From Opitutales bacterium UBA2995 (GTDB lineage Bacteria; Verrucomicrobiota; Verrucomicrobiia; Opitutales; UBA2995): DNA of 64,000 nt. The notes under the pieces were generated by a model. It ran no database searches. It worked only from the letters and a program-made list of their open reading frames with translations, and had not been told where the DNA came from. Below are positions 8,685-17,946 of this stretch, one piece after another. Each line of letters starts with the position of its first letter. Within the stretch, counting starts at the first letter, position 1. Where the stretch lies: NCBI GenBank assembly GCA_002346535.1, contig DDZZ01000006.1, forward strand, positions 45,840 to 109,839, written 5' to 3'. Position numbers and translations under genes: made by a program.

Positions 8685-10244
8685 TTAGTTTTCTCTTACC
8701 CAAGTTACATTGCCTGCCGAAGCTTCGACTTGTTTACCATCGAGGGAATTCTTAGGAACACTCAATTGGTATTGGCCCGGTTGCAGGGAATAAAAGGCGA
8801 AGAATCCGGCACCATCGCTCTTCGTCTTATAGTCTGTATTTGTTAAAGCGATTTGGCCGCCATCGATTGGATTGCCGGCCTCGTCTTTCAAAAAGCCCGC
8901 AATGAAAGCCAGGTGCTTTCGCCACGTCACTTTCGGCGGCTTGGCTGGATCGGGATAAATGGCCTTTCCCAATATGGGCCAGATTCTGGAATTGTGACCC
9001 CGGAGTGAACCCTCTGAATCTGCAGCTTCTTTGGTGGGTCGGTCGTAACTGAATAAACACGTACCCAGATCTCTATTAATTGCTTCACGGTATTGCTCGA
9101 GAGTGTCTGCCAGTGGATTGAAATGGCCTCCGATCCCGATCGTGACCATACGTCCTTCGCTTCGATCGATCAGTTCTAGGGTATAATCAGCCCAATCCCG
9201 AAATTCCTGTTTCTGATCCTCTACCCATTCGCGTTTATATCCCATACGCAAAACCAAATCGACCCAGCCTTTTTCGGACCAGTTTCCCCAATCCTGTAGT
9301 GCTTCCCGGTAAGGCCGTGTGTCGGAGAAGCTCTCGACAGGTGCTGGTCCCCAACCGGTTGCATCAACACTTAAGATAGCCTTTGGGCGGTAGGTCCAAA
9401 CAGAGATCGCACAGCGTTTCACAAAATTGGAGATCTGTTTTCGGCGAAAATCGCTCCATTCCATATTCTCGGCCTCAGGGCGGCCGAGAATTCCTGTTTC
9501 TTTCTGAAAGCGGGCGAGTGCCAAAGGATTATAGCCGCGGTCGTTACCAAAATATCGCACAAAATCCAGATTTACACCGTCGACGTCGTATTGTTTTAGG
9601 CATTCTTCGATTACGGCGATCATGCGGTTTTGTACTTCGGGATGCCCTTGCTCTAACTCGTACTGAATTTCGCCGGCGCGATTGCGAGTGTGCCATTCTG
9701 GATGAGTCAGTACTATGGGCTTGGGGGTGGATTCGAGGTAATCCTTTTGTCCCCCGATCTTGAAAGAATTAAACCATGCGTGGACTTTCAAAGGCAGTTT
9801 TCCATCGGAAGTGTCTCGAGCCTCTTCCAGAAGAGTTTCCAATGGATCAAATCCCGGTCGTTTAACAATAGACGCATGGCGTGGCTGGATGGTGGAATTA
9901 AACATCGCCGCACCTTCACGATGAACTTGGGCAACAATTGTATTTAGGTTCGCCAATCGGGCTGTTTCAACCAGTTGTTGGATCTCTTCCGGAGATTTTA
10001 AACCCTCCGCCAAGACCGAAACCCAAACCGCGCGGATTTCTGTTTTTTCGAACTGGGTGGATACTGGCGTTGACTCTGCCAAAGTTTCCTTTGCTGCGGT
10101 GTTGTTTGATTCCGGCATAGAACAGGCGGTAAAGGCAACAACTGTGAAACCTAATGCATTGAATTGTAGGACCGGCTTTATGCCGCGAACCCATTTGAGA
10201 AAATTACGGCATAAAGCCGATCCTACATTTTTAATCAGTACCAT
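8685..10244 (-). CDS. GHL10-type family 10-like glycosidase lipoprotein with carboxypeptidase-regulatory-like domain
   Basis: The product has 519 residues from ATG 10244. The frame is open to 10367, but that would overlap the upstream PHP gene. The N-terminus has a lipobox-like VVAFTAC preceding SMPES, so the mature protein is probably lipid-anchored. The glycosidase barrel (about residues 65-400) shows EIRAVWVSVLAEG, YDVDGVNLDFVRYFG and RPKAILSVDATGW, typical of GHL10 (PF02638-like) proteins. A carboxypeptidase-D regulatory-like beta-sandwich follows at the C-terminus (GNPIDGGQIALTNTDYKT…SLQPGQYQLSVP). An REP-like palindrome at 10165-10227 is translated in frame as roughly residues 6-26, so the original start was probably altered. 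The gene is the second of a two-gene unit with the PHP lipoprotein. Confidence 0.82.
   Translation of the reverse strand: MVLIKNVGSALCRNFLKWVRGIKPVLQFNALGFTVVAFTACSMPESNNTAAKETLAESTPVSTQFEKTEIRAVWVSVLAEGLKSPEEIQQLVETARLANLNTIVAQVHREGAAMFNSTIQPRHASIVKRPGFDPLETLLEEARDTSDGKLPLKVHAWFNSFKIGGQKDYLESTPKPIVLTHPEWHTRNRAGEIQYELEQGHPEVQNRMIAVIEECLKQYDVDGVNLDFVRYFGNDRGYNPLALARFQKETGILGRPEAENMEWSDFRRKQISNFVKRCAISVWTYRPKAILSVDATGWGPAPVESFSDTRPYREALQDWGNWSEKGWVDLVLRMGYKREWVEDQKQEFRDWADYTLELIDRSEGRMVTIGIGGHFNPLADTLEQYREAINRDLGTCLFSYDRPTKEAADSEGSLRGHNSRIWPILGKAIYPDPAKPPKVTWRKHLAFIAGFLKDEAGNPIDGGQIALTNTDYKTKSDGAGFFAFYSLQPGQYQLSVPKNSLDGKQVEASAGNVTWVREN
10165..10227. repeat. REP-like palindrome, 21-bp arms, inside a signal sequence
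   Basis: The left arm at 10165-10185 (TGTAGGACCGGCTTTATGCC plus one base) pairs with the right arm at 10207-10227, with a single mismatch. The core GGCTTTATGCCG also occurs in the palindrome at 15699-15765. It lies within the 5' end of the GHL10-type lipoprotein gene. Confidence 0.85.
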
Positions 10245-10317
10245 TCGTTTTTGTATTCCAATTTCACGCCCGCCAATGCGGTGAGCCGATTCCTGGGATC
10301 CATTGAGTGAGCTTGCC

Positions 10318-11532
10318 TTATCGCCAACCAACCGGTTGTAACCAGGCTTGTTCAACTTGGTTTTCAAAGGAAGGATTCGGATGGGGCTTGTTTGAAGAAA
10401 TGGTCACCCGAGCGTAAAGGACATCCTGGGGAATATTAAAGCTAAGCTTGGTTCCGGTTTGTTCATCGAGTATTTCACCAATCTCGGATGGCGACTGATA
10501 TTCCTCCTTGGTACCTATAAGCTGTGCCATGTAGGTGACACCGGCCTCGGCATCGATTGTAGTGCTCAAGGTTCGGTTGCCTGGGTCGTAGTCGATCAAA
10601 TCCAGATAGACGCCTGTGCTGGAATAGCAATTTCCTGCCCGCATGGCATTGATTAGGGCGCTTCCTTCCAATCGATCCGCCTGAACCATAATCCAGCCGC
10701 GTCCAGGAGAAACATCTCCGCCATGGTAAGTGTGTGAATCATCGGTCGCTATTCCGAACAAAGGTTCGGCATCAAGCTTGGCCAGCCGAATGGTATTCGC
10801 AATGTCCCAGATATGTTCATCGCCGGGTCGAGTTGCATCCCCTAAGTGATTGATATTTGGATGTCCGTTGTAGATCTCAAAAAATTGCTCTTCCACGACA
10901 TTGGCTAATTCTTCAGCAGTGATGGCCCACCGGAAATTGGGATGGTTCAGGTGAACGAGAATTGCCTGATTGGTTTCATTTTCTATTTCTTTAGCCGCTT
11001 TGAGGTGTGCACGCATAATATCCTCGACTGAGGTGTCGTCTTTAATGAATGGAATGATGGATTTTCCCGGTAGGTTGACCGCATTCATATGAACCGGTTT
11101 GTCTTGTGAGCTGCTTGAGATTTCCTCGGCCTGGAGGACCAGAAACTCCCCGGGCTTTTCAAACAACTTCCTGTATTCTTCGATTCTCTTGAGCCTTACC
11201 TCTTGTTTCCCTTTGCTATCCCGAATTTCAATCCAACTCTCATCGTATTTTTCCTGATACTTTTCAAAAGCGCCGGGTCCTTCCATTATTTGCCGTTCTT
11301 TGATGGATTCGAGTGACATCCATTTTTCCCCCACTGCCAGTATGTTGTGATCGCTCAGCGCAACGAAGTCGTAGCCCCGGTCCTTATACCAGCCCACGAT
11401 CATTTCGGGAAAGTCATTTCCATCGCTCCAAAGCGAATGGGCATGCGTATTGCCACGATACCAGGATTTTTCTTCCGCGGAGGAACAAGCGGCTAGAAAC
11501 AGAAAAGTGCTTAGAACTATGTATATTTTCAT
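10318..11532 (-). CDS. PHP-domain phosphoesterase-like lipoprotein
   Basis: The product has 404 residues. The start MKIYIVLSTFLFLAACSSAEE is a lipoprotein signal with lipobox LAAC. The PHP metal-site motifs follow: NTHAHSLWSDG (HxH), ALSDHN and, later, ILVHLNHPNFRW and GIATDDSHTYHGG, which supply the His and Asp ligands of a multinuclear metal centre. PHP proteins hydrolyse phosphate esters or act as lactonase or hydrolase relatives; the exported lipoprotein subclass has no assigned substrate. It is followed by the GHL10 lipoprotein on the same strand, probably co-transcribed, which suggests joint action on a surface-bound glycan or phospho-sugar. Confidence 0.85.
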   Translation of the reverse strand: MKIYIVLSTFLFLAACSSAEEKSWYRGNTHAHSLWSDGNDFPEMIVGWYKDRGYDFVALSDHNILAVGEKWMSLESIKERQIMEGPGAFEKYQEKYDESWIEIRDSKGKQEVRLKRIEEYRKLFEKPGEFLVLQAEEISSSSQDKPVHMNAVNLPGKSIIPFIKDDTSVEDIMRAHLKAAKEIENETNQAILVHLNHPNFRWAITAEELANVVEEQFFEIYNGHPNINHLGDATRPGDEHIWDIANTIRLAKLDAEPLFGIATDDSHTYHGGDVSPGRGWIMVQADRLEGSALINAMRAGNCYSSTGVYLDLIDYDPGNRTLSTTIDAEAGVTYMAQLIGTKEEYQSPSEIGEILDEQTGTKLSFNIPQDVLYARVTISSNKPHPNPSFENQVEQAWLQPVGWR

Positions 11533-11582
11533 TTGCTATGATTGTTAAAACTCCCGAATTAGTGCAAGTATAGTTGCTTTTA

Positions 11583-12095
11583 TTACCTGTGAAACTGATC
11601 ACAGTTTAATAGGTAATTTTTTTCAAAGGTTTCGATTTCTGATATCAGTTTTTCAACCGACAGGGATCCCTTGACTGCTTTGCGCAATGAATCTTTGCCG
11701 TAGAGCAAGTCAATTGCCGGAACGTGTTTGATAAATTCGTAGGGCTCCTTTCGCCATTAAAAATCTCCCGGAAAAGCTCGAGCCGCACCCTATAGCAAGG
11801 TGATGCCGAATCGATAAGGTTTAAACGTTTTTCGGTCGGTGATTTTAATCTGAATACCTTGGCAAAGCGTGCTAGCGTGTTTCTGGAATCGAGGGGTGAA
11901 CTCCACAGTCTCGAGGTTGAAGCCATCTTTTGTGATACCCTGATCCAATGTAGAATCGATCCATCTCCGAGAATCGATGTAGGGTGCTCCGACAACGTGG
12001 AAGGCTTTGTTTGCAAGAATTCCCACTTTAGCGCCACGCAGGAGAGAAAAATCTTGCCCGGCAGCAACATCGATTCCTGGTCTTATGGATGACAT
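11583..12095 (-). pseudogene. NamZ (DUF1343) exo-muramidase remnant with internal deletion and frameshift
   Basis: The frame from 12095 begins MSSIRPGIDVAAGQDFSLL, the normal DUF1343 start. After LLRGAKVGILANK it jumps directly to AFHVVGAPYIDSRRWID, which in intact proteins lies roughly 200 residues later. It then runs through FTPRFQKHASTLCQG and ITDRKTFKPYRFG. Beyond about 11790 the similarity continues in another frame: WRKEPYEF, HVPAIDLLYGKDSLRKAV and a C-terminal helix to the TAA at 11583. A deletion plus at least one frameshift have therefore inactivated a peptidoglycan-recycling exo-beta-N-acetylmuramidase gene. Confidence 0.82.
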
Positions 12096-12230
12096 CGTAT
12101 TAATATTGTGAAGATCGAAGGATCAACTGTGAAGGAAAAGAATTATAGGTTCGAGCTGCATATGGTTAGGATAAAGTTGGTTCCGTAGCGCCCTGCTGTA
12201 CTATGGAAGTCCTGCTATGTTTCTAACTTC

Positions 12231-12425
12231 ATGGCGGAGGTGCTCTCCTCCCGTCCTGTATTGGTTTTCTTTGTAATTTTTCTCGTAACGGGAGGCGCAA
12301 AAAAGAACTCGGGCGTAGCTGAACGCGGCTTGGTAGTTTCGGCTAACGCCATTGCTTCTGAGATCGGGATTGAAATCATGAAACAGGGGGTAATGCTATC
12401 GACTCGACAACGATCGTAAATAAGA
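12231..12425 (+). pseudogene. Gamma-glutamyltransferase remnant (N-terminus, frameshifted)
   Basis: The frame from ATG 12231 has a hydrophobic signal peptide (VLVFFVIFLVTGG) followed by ERGLVVSANAIASEIGIEIMKQG, the conserved N-terminal block of gamma-glutamyltranspeptidases. The next residues of the family (GGNAIDSTTIVNK) are found in the neighbouring frame after a run of five G at 12386-12390 that should be six. One base is lost there. The coding similarity stops after about 12425, so the gene is both frameshifted and truncated; no catalytic subunit is present. Confidence 0.75.
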
Positions 12426-12494
12426 TTACTTTGAGCTTATTCTATTCGAAAGTATTTTGCTTATGCAGAGACATCCCGGTCTCAGATAACGATA

Positions 12495-15400
12495 ATGAGA
12501 AGCTATTTAATTACTTTTGCGTTGATATTGATCTGTCACGCCTTGCCTGGGATTCTTCCAGACGAGCTGGAGTTTTTTGAAAAAAAAATCCGGCCCATTT
12601 TGGCTGAAACCTGTTATGACTGCCACAACAGCGTCAATAAGACTGAGGCCGGCTTAGCGCTTGATTGGCGGGAAGGATTACTTGTGGGAAGTGATCAGGG
12701 AAGTGTTGTTGAGCCCGGAAATCCGGACAACAGTGCCTTGATTTGGGCCATTCGTCATCAGGATGGCTTTGATATGCCAGACAATGGACCAAAGTTGGAG
12801 GATCATGTTATCGCCAATTTCGAGGAATGGGTCCTTATGGGGGCACCCGATCCCCGGGATAGAAAGCCTACTCAACTCGATTTAGACAATGCTATTGACT
12901 GGGAAACCCTTTTGGAAAATAGGAGCCAATGGTGGTCCTTTCAACCTTTGAAAAAAACACGTCCACCTAAGTCTGAGAATCCGGATTGGAACGAAACTGC
13001 GATTGATCAGTTCGTTTATGCTTACATGAAAGAGCAAGGACTGGAGCCGCAGGTATTGGCCGATCCAGAAACCCTGGTGCGTCGTTTACATTTAGTCCTG
13101 ACGGGTCTTCCTCCAAAAGCAGAGGTGGTGAAAGCATTCGTAGCCAACCCCTCTGAAATGGCATACGAAGCTATGGTTAGTGATCTGCTTGCTTCCAAAG
13201 CATATGGCGAGCGTTGGGGGCGTTACTGGATGGACTGGTATCGTTTTGCAGAAACCCACGGAAGTGAAGGGGACCCAGTCATTCCTTTCGCAGGAATTTA
13301 CCGGGATTACATAATCCGCGCTCTGAATGAGGACGTGCCCTACGATGATTTGCTCGTGGAGCATATTGCCGGCGATTTGATAAAGCGGCCACGGATCAAC
13401 GAGGAGCTTGAAATTAACGAATCAGCCATTGGACCGGCACACTATCGTATGGTACCGTACGGCTTTGGCGTGGTCGATGCCTACCAAGAACAAATCAATT
13501 ACACGGATAATCAGATCGATGTCATTTCGAAGGCCATGATGGGGGTGACGGTTTCTTGCGCGCGATGTCACAACCACAAGTTTGATCCCATCAGCCAAAA
13601 AGATTTTTATCGTTTCTATGGTATCATGATTAGCAATCGGCCTGGAACCCGAAACGTGGATATTAAGGAAAAACAGGAGCTGAACAAAGGGGCCATGGCT
13701 CGATTGAAGGCTAAAATTCAAAGAGGTATGGCCGATTACTGGATGGAACATGTGGACGTCGCTGTCGAACGACTGGCCAGCTTTTCCTTTGCCCCGACTG
13801 AGGAAGAACAGGAAATATTCGACGACCTGAAAAAAGAACGCCGTAAGCGCAAAAAAGAACTGCCAACAGATCCTCAGGCTTTAAACGACTTCAACCTAAA
13901 GCGAGAGGTCAACACCATCGGAGATTACCATCCTCTGGCACCTGTAAAACTGTGGCTGGAAAAACCAGCCGATGAAATAAGCAGGGCATGGAAGGAGCAA
14001 CTGAAAGCCCATGCCGCGGATTTGAAAGGTTTTGAAGAAGCCAAGAAGGACGCGACTTATTACGCGGACCTGCGAGACCAGAAAACGCTCGAATCCTGGT
14101 TTATGGAAGGGAATGGCGTAAGCGCCAAGGTTAGTCCATCCGGATCCTTTGCGGTCGCAGGGAAGGGCTTTTACGCGATCTCAGAAATTTTTCCACGCGG
14201 CGTTTACAGCAATTTGTTTTCCAATAAGCACAACGGAACCCTTCAGTCGCCTTACCACGAAGCCAAAGGGGATTGGAGTTTTATGCGGGCCGCTGGGTTC
14301 AATGGGGCTATTCGCATGTCGGCCCGTAGCTACCCCTTGGAACAAGGGTTGCATCCCTACGAATATGCCGATACCGGTTTCCTGCAATGGTTCCCACTGG
14401 CCAAATACAAATTCTGGAACGAAGAGCAGGTGTATTACCAGATTTCCACGGCGGGGGATAAGCCTACCAAGTTTAAAGAAGAGCCATCCTGGTTTGGGGT
14501 TACCGAAGTGATTGGCGGAAAAGTCGAAATGAAAGAGCTGGGTTTACCGCTCTACACGGTTTTGAAAGACGATGTCTCAGTCACAGATCGAGAGTCCCTC
14601 CTCAATGCCTACCAGAAAGCACTTAAGCAATCAATTGCGTCATGGAGAAGGAATCGGATCAGTGATGTTCAAGCAGAATTTTTAAGCGTCTTTGTGCGTT
14701 TCAATTTCTTGCCCAATCAATTCGAAATCCTTCCGGAAAAGCTGGGGAAGCTTTTTGCCTATTACCGAGATTTGGAAAACGATATTCCCATTCCCACGCG
14801 TGCACCTGCCTTCATTGAAGGCGATGTCATCGATCAGCCATTGTTGGTTCGCGGTGAGCACCACAATCCCGACGAGTTGGTGCCTCGTCAATTTTTGGAA
14901 GTGTTCGCAAATAAGCACTACACGGGAGAAAACTCAGGGCGTTTGGAACTGGCTCAGGATATTATTGGCAAAAATAACACCCTAAAGTCCCGTGTATTGG
15001 TCAACCGTCTCTGGCATTACGTCTTTGGGCGTGGCATTGTTCTGACTACTGATAATTTCGGCCGCCTTGGACAAAAGCCGACCCATCCGGATCTCCTTGA
15101 TTATCTGGCACTTGATTTTGAGAAAAGAGGTTGGTCCATAAAAACGGCATTGAAGCAATTGGTTTCCAGCCGAACTTTTAGGTCGGTCAGTTTGGCACCT
15201 GATGAAGTGATAGAAAAAGATCCTGAAAATTTATACCTGTCTTATTACACTCCCCGCCGGTTAGATGCTGAGGCTATTATGGATTCAATAAACAGTATGG
15301 CCCGAGTAGAGTTTAAACGAGGTGTATATGCCTACGTAAAACGCAATAAACTGGATCCTTTTTTAACGACTTTCAACCTCCCGATCTCGACAACCACCGT

Positions 15401-15692
15401 CAGCCGTCGGGACAGTACCAATGTACCTGCCCAAGCTTTGAGTATGATGAATGGTGAATTTGTTCAGGAAGCTGCTAAAGAATGGGGTGAAAAGGTTCAA
15501 GCAAGACTTGGTGACGCCCCTGCCAAGGCCAAAATTGAAGCTCTGTTTTGGGATGCATACGCACGTGTACCGAGTGCGGAAGAGTCCGATCAACTGGTTG
15601 AGTATTACGGAAGTATCGAGAATTCGAATACGGCCATGCAAAACATCGCATTTGCGTTGATGAATACAAAGGAGTTTATCTATGTGCATTAA
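12495..15692 (+). CDS. PSCyt1/DUF1549/DUF1553 (planctomycete-type cytochrome) protein
   Basis: The product is a large exported protein of 1065 residues. A signal peptide (about 1-19) is followed by a planctomycete cytochrome c-like segment with the heme-binding motif CYDCH (residues 40-44). The DUF1549 region (about 150-370: DQFVYAYMKEQGLEP, LHLVLTGLPP, YGERWGRYWMDWYRF) contains a second CxxCH (CARCHNH). The DUF1553 region is at the C-terminus (SRVLVNRLWHYVFGRGIV, NFGRLGQKPTHPDLLDYLA, STNVPAQALSMMN). Such proteins nearly always pair with a DUF1501 protein, as here. They are thought to act in periplasmic redox or polysaccharide degradation; no reaction is established. Confidence 0.92.
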   Translation: MRSYLITFALILICHALPGILPDELEFFEKKIRPILAETCYDCHNSVNKTEAGLALDWREGLLVGSDQGSVVEPGNPDNSALIWAIRHQDGFDMPDNGPKLEDHVIANFEEWVLMGAPDPRDRKPTQLDLDNAIDWETLLENRSQWWSFQPLKKTRPPKSENPDWNETAIDQFVYAYMKEQGLEPQVLADPETLVRRLHLVLTGLPPKAEVVKAFVANPSEMAYEAMVSDLLASKAYGERWGRYWMDWYRFAETHGSEGDPVIPFAGIYRDYIIRALNEDVPYDDLLVEHIAGDLIKRPRINEELEINESAIGPAHYRMVPYGFGVVDAYQEQINYTDNQIDVISKAMMGVTVSCARCHNHKFDPISQKDFYRFYGIMISNRPGTRNVDIKEKQELNKGAMARLKAKIQRGMADYWMEHVDVAVERLASFSFAPTEEEQEIFDDLKKERRKRKKELPTDPQALNDFNLKREVNTIGDYHPLAPVKLWLEKPADEISRAWKEQLKAHAADLKGFEEAKKDATYYADLRDQKTLESWFMEGNGVSAKVSPSGSFAVAGKGFYAISEIFPRGVYSNLFSNKHNGTLQSPYHEAKGDWSFMRAAGFNGAIRMSARSYPLEQGLHPYEYADTGFLQWFPLAKYKFWNEEQVYYQISTAGDKPTKFKEEPSWFGVTEVIGGKVEMKELGLPLYTVLKDDVSVTDRESLLNAYQKALKQSIASWRRNRISDVQAEFLSVFVRFNFLPNQFEILPEKLGKLFAYYRDLENDIPIPTRAPAFIEGDVIDQPLLVRGEHHNPDELVPRQFLEVFANKHYTGENSGRLELAQDIIGKNNTLKSRVLVNRLWHYVFGRGIVLTTDNFGRLGQKPTHPDLLDYLALDFEKRGWSIKTALKQLVSSRTFRSVSLAPDEVIEKDPENLYLSYYTPRRLDAEAIMDSINSMARVEFKRGVYAYVKRNKLDPFLTTFNLPISTTTVSRRDSTNVPAQALSMMNGEFVQEAAKEWGEKVQARLGDAPAKAKIEALFWDAYARVPSAEESDQLVEYYGSIENSNTAMQNIAFALMNTKEFIYVH

Positions 15693-15698
15693 GTTAAA

Positions 15699-15765
15699 TT
15701 GCAGGAGTGGCTTTATGCTGCGAATCGCGCGTCTTAGACATCGCGGCATAAAGCCACTCCTACAA
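15699..15765. repeat. REP-like palindrome, 25-bp arms
   Basis: The arms at 15699-15723 and 15741-15765 are reverse complements with two mismatches, separated by 17 bases. The core GGCTTTATGC-GCGA is shared with the palindrome at 10165-10227. It lies in the 160-base gap between the DUF1549/1553 gene and the DUF1501 gene, and could form a strong hairpin in the transcript between the two genes. Confidence 0.88.
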
Positions 15766-15855
15766 ATAATTACTGATTGGAACGGGCCGTTAAAAATTCG
15801 GTGGTTTTGGCAACCCCTCCTATCAATCATAATTAAGTAACTCGAGTATCGATTG

Positions 15856-17274
15856 ATGTCCGTAAACCAATATAACCGTCGTGAGTTTTTGAAGCTGACC
15901 TCCCAGGGGGCCGCTGCGCTGACATTGTCCGGCCTTATTAATTCCTTATCTGCGAAAAGTAGCTATACTCCAAAGTTTCATCACGCAGCAAAGGCGAAGT
16001 CGGTTGTCTTCCTATACATGTCTGGTGGGGTTTCGCATGTGGACTCTTTTGATCCTAAACCTATATTGCGCGAGATGCATGGTCAGCCCATGCCCATGAA
16101 GTTGGCTCGCACGCAATTTGATCAGGTAGGAAACATCTTGGGCTCCTATTGGGACTACAAAAAGTATGGTGAGTCAGGAATAGAGATGACGGATCTCTTT
16201 CCGCATATTGCAGAGCAGGCTGATGATCTTGCAGTTATTCGTTCTCTTACTGTCGAATTTAGTGAGCACGCTCAGGGAAACTTTTTCATGCACTCGGGCT
16301 TTCCGTTTTTAGGCCATCCAAGCGTTGGAGCCTGGGTGACTTATGGAATCGGCTCGGAAAATAAAAATTTACCCGGCTATATTGTTCTGCAAACTGACAC
16401 GGCTGGGCCGCCACACGGCGGGGTCAGCCTATACGGCAATGCATTTTTACCAGCTACGACCGGTGGATCTATTTTTAAAATATCCGGCTCCCAAGCGGTT
16501 CCTAATATCCAGCCATCTCGTTTAAAGCATGAGCAAAGGAAGGCATTGGATATTATTAAGAATCTGGATAAAGGCTTTGCCGACAGGACCGCGGCGGCTG
16601 ACGCCGTGATGGCTTCGGTGGAAAACGCAGAAACCGCTTATCTCATGCAGGAAGCGGTGCCTGAACTGACCGATATTTCAGACGAACCGGACGGCATTTT
16701 AGAATTGTATGGAGTGAATGATCCGACCGTTGGTAAGTCAGAATATGCTCGGCAGTGTTTGATGGCCCGTCGTCTGGTGGAGCGTGGCGTTCGATTCATC
16801 GAATTATCCTGCTGTCCCCGTGTAAATAATGTCCAAAAAGCGAATCCGTGGGATCAGCATAGTGACATTGAAACCGGTCATGCTTCCATGGCCCATCAGG
16901 TTGATCAGCCCATCGCAGCTTTAATCAAGGATCTCAAGCAGCGTGGTTTGCTCGACGAAACCCTTTTAGTATTCACAGGTGAATTCGGCCGAAATCCCTT
17001 TGCCCAAATGAGCAATGTCATTGGCCGCGATCATAACCCGCAAGGTTTTAGTGCATGGCTGGCGGGTGGCGGGATCAAGGGAGGAGCCATTTATGGTGCT
17101 ACTGATGAGTTCGGTTACCACGCAATAGACAAGATCTCCAATATCTACGAGCTTTGGGCTACCGTCCTTCACATGGTCGGTATTGATCATGAAGCGCTGA
17201 CTTTCCAATACGGCGGCCGCAACTTACGCCTGACCGACGTGCACGGCAAAGTCTGGCACGAGATAATTACTTAA
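15856..17274 (+). CDS. DUF1501 protein, Tat-exported sulfatase-fold family
   Basis: The product has 472 residues from ATG 15856; the adjacent upstream TTG is less likely. The N-terminus carries a twin-arginine signal (YNRREFLKLTSQGAAALTLS). Family blocks visible are KSVVFLYMSGGVSHVDSFDPKP, HPSVGAWVTYGIGSEN, ARRLVERGVRFIELS, and TLLVFTGEFGRNPFAQ with GRDHNPQGFSAWLAGGG. These metal-site-like motifs relate the family to alkaline phosphatase and sulfatase folds. It is the usual partner of the DUF1549/1553 protein encoded just upstream; the pair is separated by an REP-like hairpin. The biochemical activity is not known. Confidence 0.92.
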   Translation: MSVNQYNRREFLKLTSQGAAALTLSGLINSLSAKSSYTPKFHHAAKAKSVVFLYMSGGVSHVDSFDPKPILREMHGQPMPMKLARTQFDQVGNILGSYWDYKKYGESGIEMTDLFPHIAEQADDLAVIRSLTVEFSEHAQGNFFMHSGFPFLGHPSVGAWVTYGIGSENKNLPGYIVLQTDTAGPPHGGVSLYGNAFLPATTGGSIFKISGSQAVPNIQPSRLKHEQRKALDIIKNLDKGFADRTAAADAVMASVENAETAYLMQEAVPELTDISDEPDGILELYGVNDPTVGKSEYARQCLMARRLVERGVRFIELSCCPRVNNVQKANPWDQHSDIETGHASMAHQVDQPIAALIKDLKQRGLLDETLLVFTGEFGRNPFAQMSNVIGRDHNPQGFSAWLAGGGIKGGAIYGATDEFGYHAIDKISNIYELWATVLHMVGIDHEALTFQYGGRNLRLTDVHGKVWHEIIT

Positions 17275-17303
17275 TCGGCTTTACCTGCGGTCAAGAATTT
17301 CGA

Positions 17304-17930
17304 TCAATAGGGGAGGAAGGCTTTTTTTATGGACATACCTCGTGCCTCTATTTTGTCGAGGTCGGCGGGTCCCAGCCCAGCCTGTTCAACTAAAAGAATG
17401 TGGTTGTCGCATTCTTCAAACGGCCAGGAGCCTCGTTCCGCTCGAGGATCGTCATAGCCCATGCAGGCGGTTGCGATTGCGTCAGTTGAAACCGGGTTGC
17501 ATCCGGCAATCATGACTCCTGGTGCTGTGAGTTGCACTTCAGGCCTTTCGTTCGTATCGGTAATGAGAATTTCTCCTCCGCTTACTGCTGTAATTCCGTC
17601 GACAATTGCCAAATGGATGGGACGAGCTTTCACAATATCGGCGATGATGTTGGGGACGCTATAGCCTGAATCTCCGTATTGCCTTTGTTCCGGTTTGATT
17701 CCGAGAAGCTCTAGGTGAGGGTATTCGGTAAGTTTATGAAGCGGTCCTCGGTGAGCAATGGCACGTTCCGTTTCTGCTTCGCTGTCATAGAGGCTGACCG
17801 GAGTTAAACCGAACAAATTTTTCATCGAGAGCGTGACCTCGGCTGTAATGTGGTTCTTGAGTTTGCAAAAGGAGATCAATACATCCGTTTTTTCGTACGA
17901 CTCATTGAGCTTAAAAGAGTTAAAGATGTA
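17304..17930 (-). pseudogene. DUF362 protein remnant, N-terminus missing
   Basis: The open frame reads NSFKLNESYEKTDVLIS, CKLKNHITAEVTLSMKNLFG, HLAIVDGITAVSGGE and APGVMIAGCNPVSTDAIAT, which are central and C-terminal blocks of DUF362 proteins. Upstream of 17930 there is an in-frame stop and then, after 16 bases, the end of the aldolase gene. The first half of the family is therefore absent and no good start codon or ribosome binding site exists (TTG 17879 is the only candidate). It is convergent with the DUF1501 gene. A truncated relic is more likely than an expressed 191-residue protein. Confidence 0.7.
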
Positions 17931-17946
17931 TCAAGCGACTTTTATA

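Noticed and set aside
14149..14511. Long overlapping frames inside the DUF1549/1553 gene and many nuo genes
   Set aside because: These are shadows of well-supported genes with no family motifs of their own.
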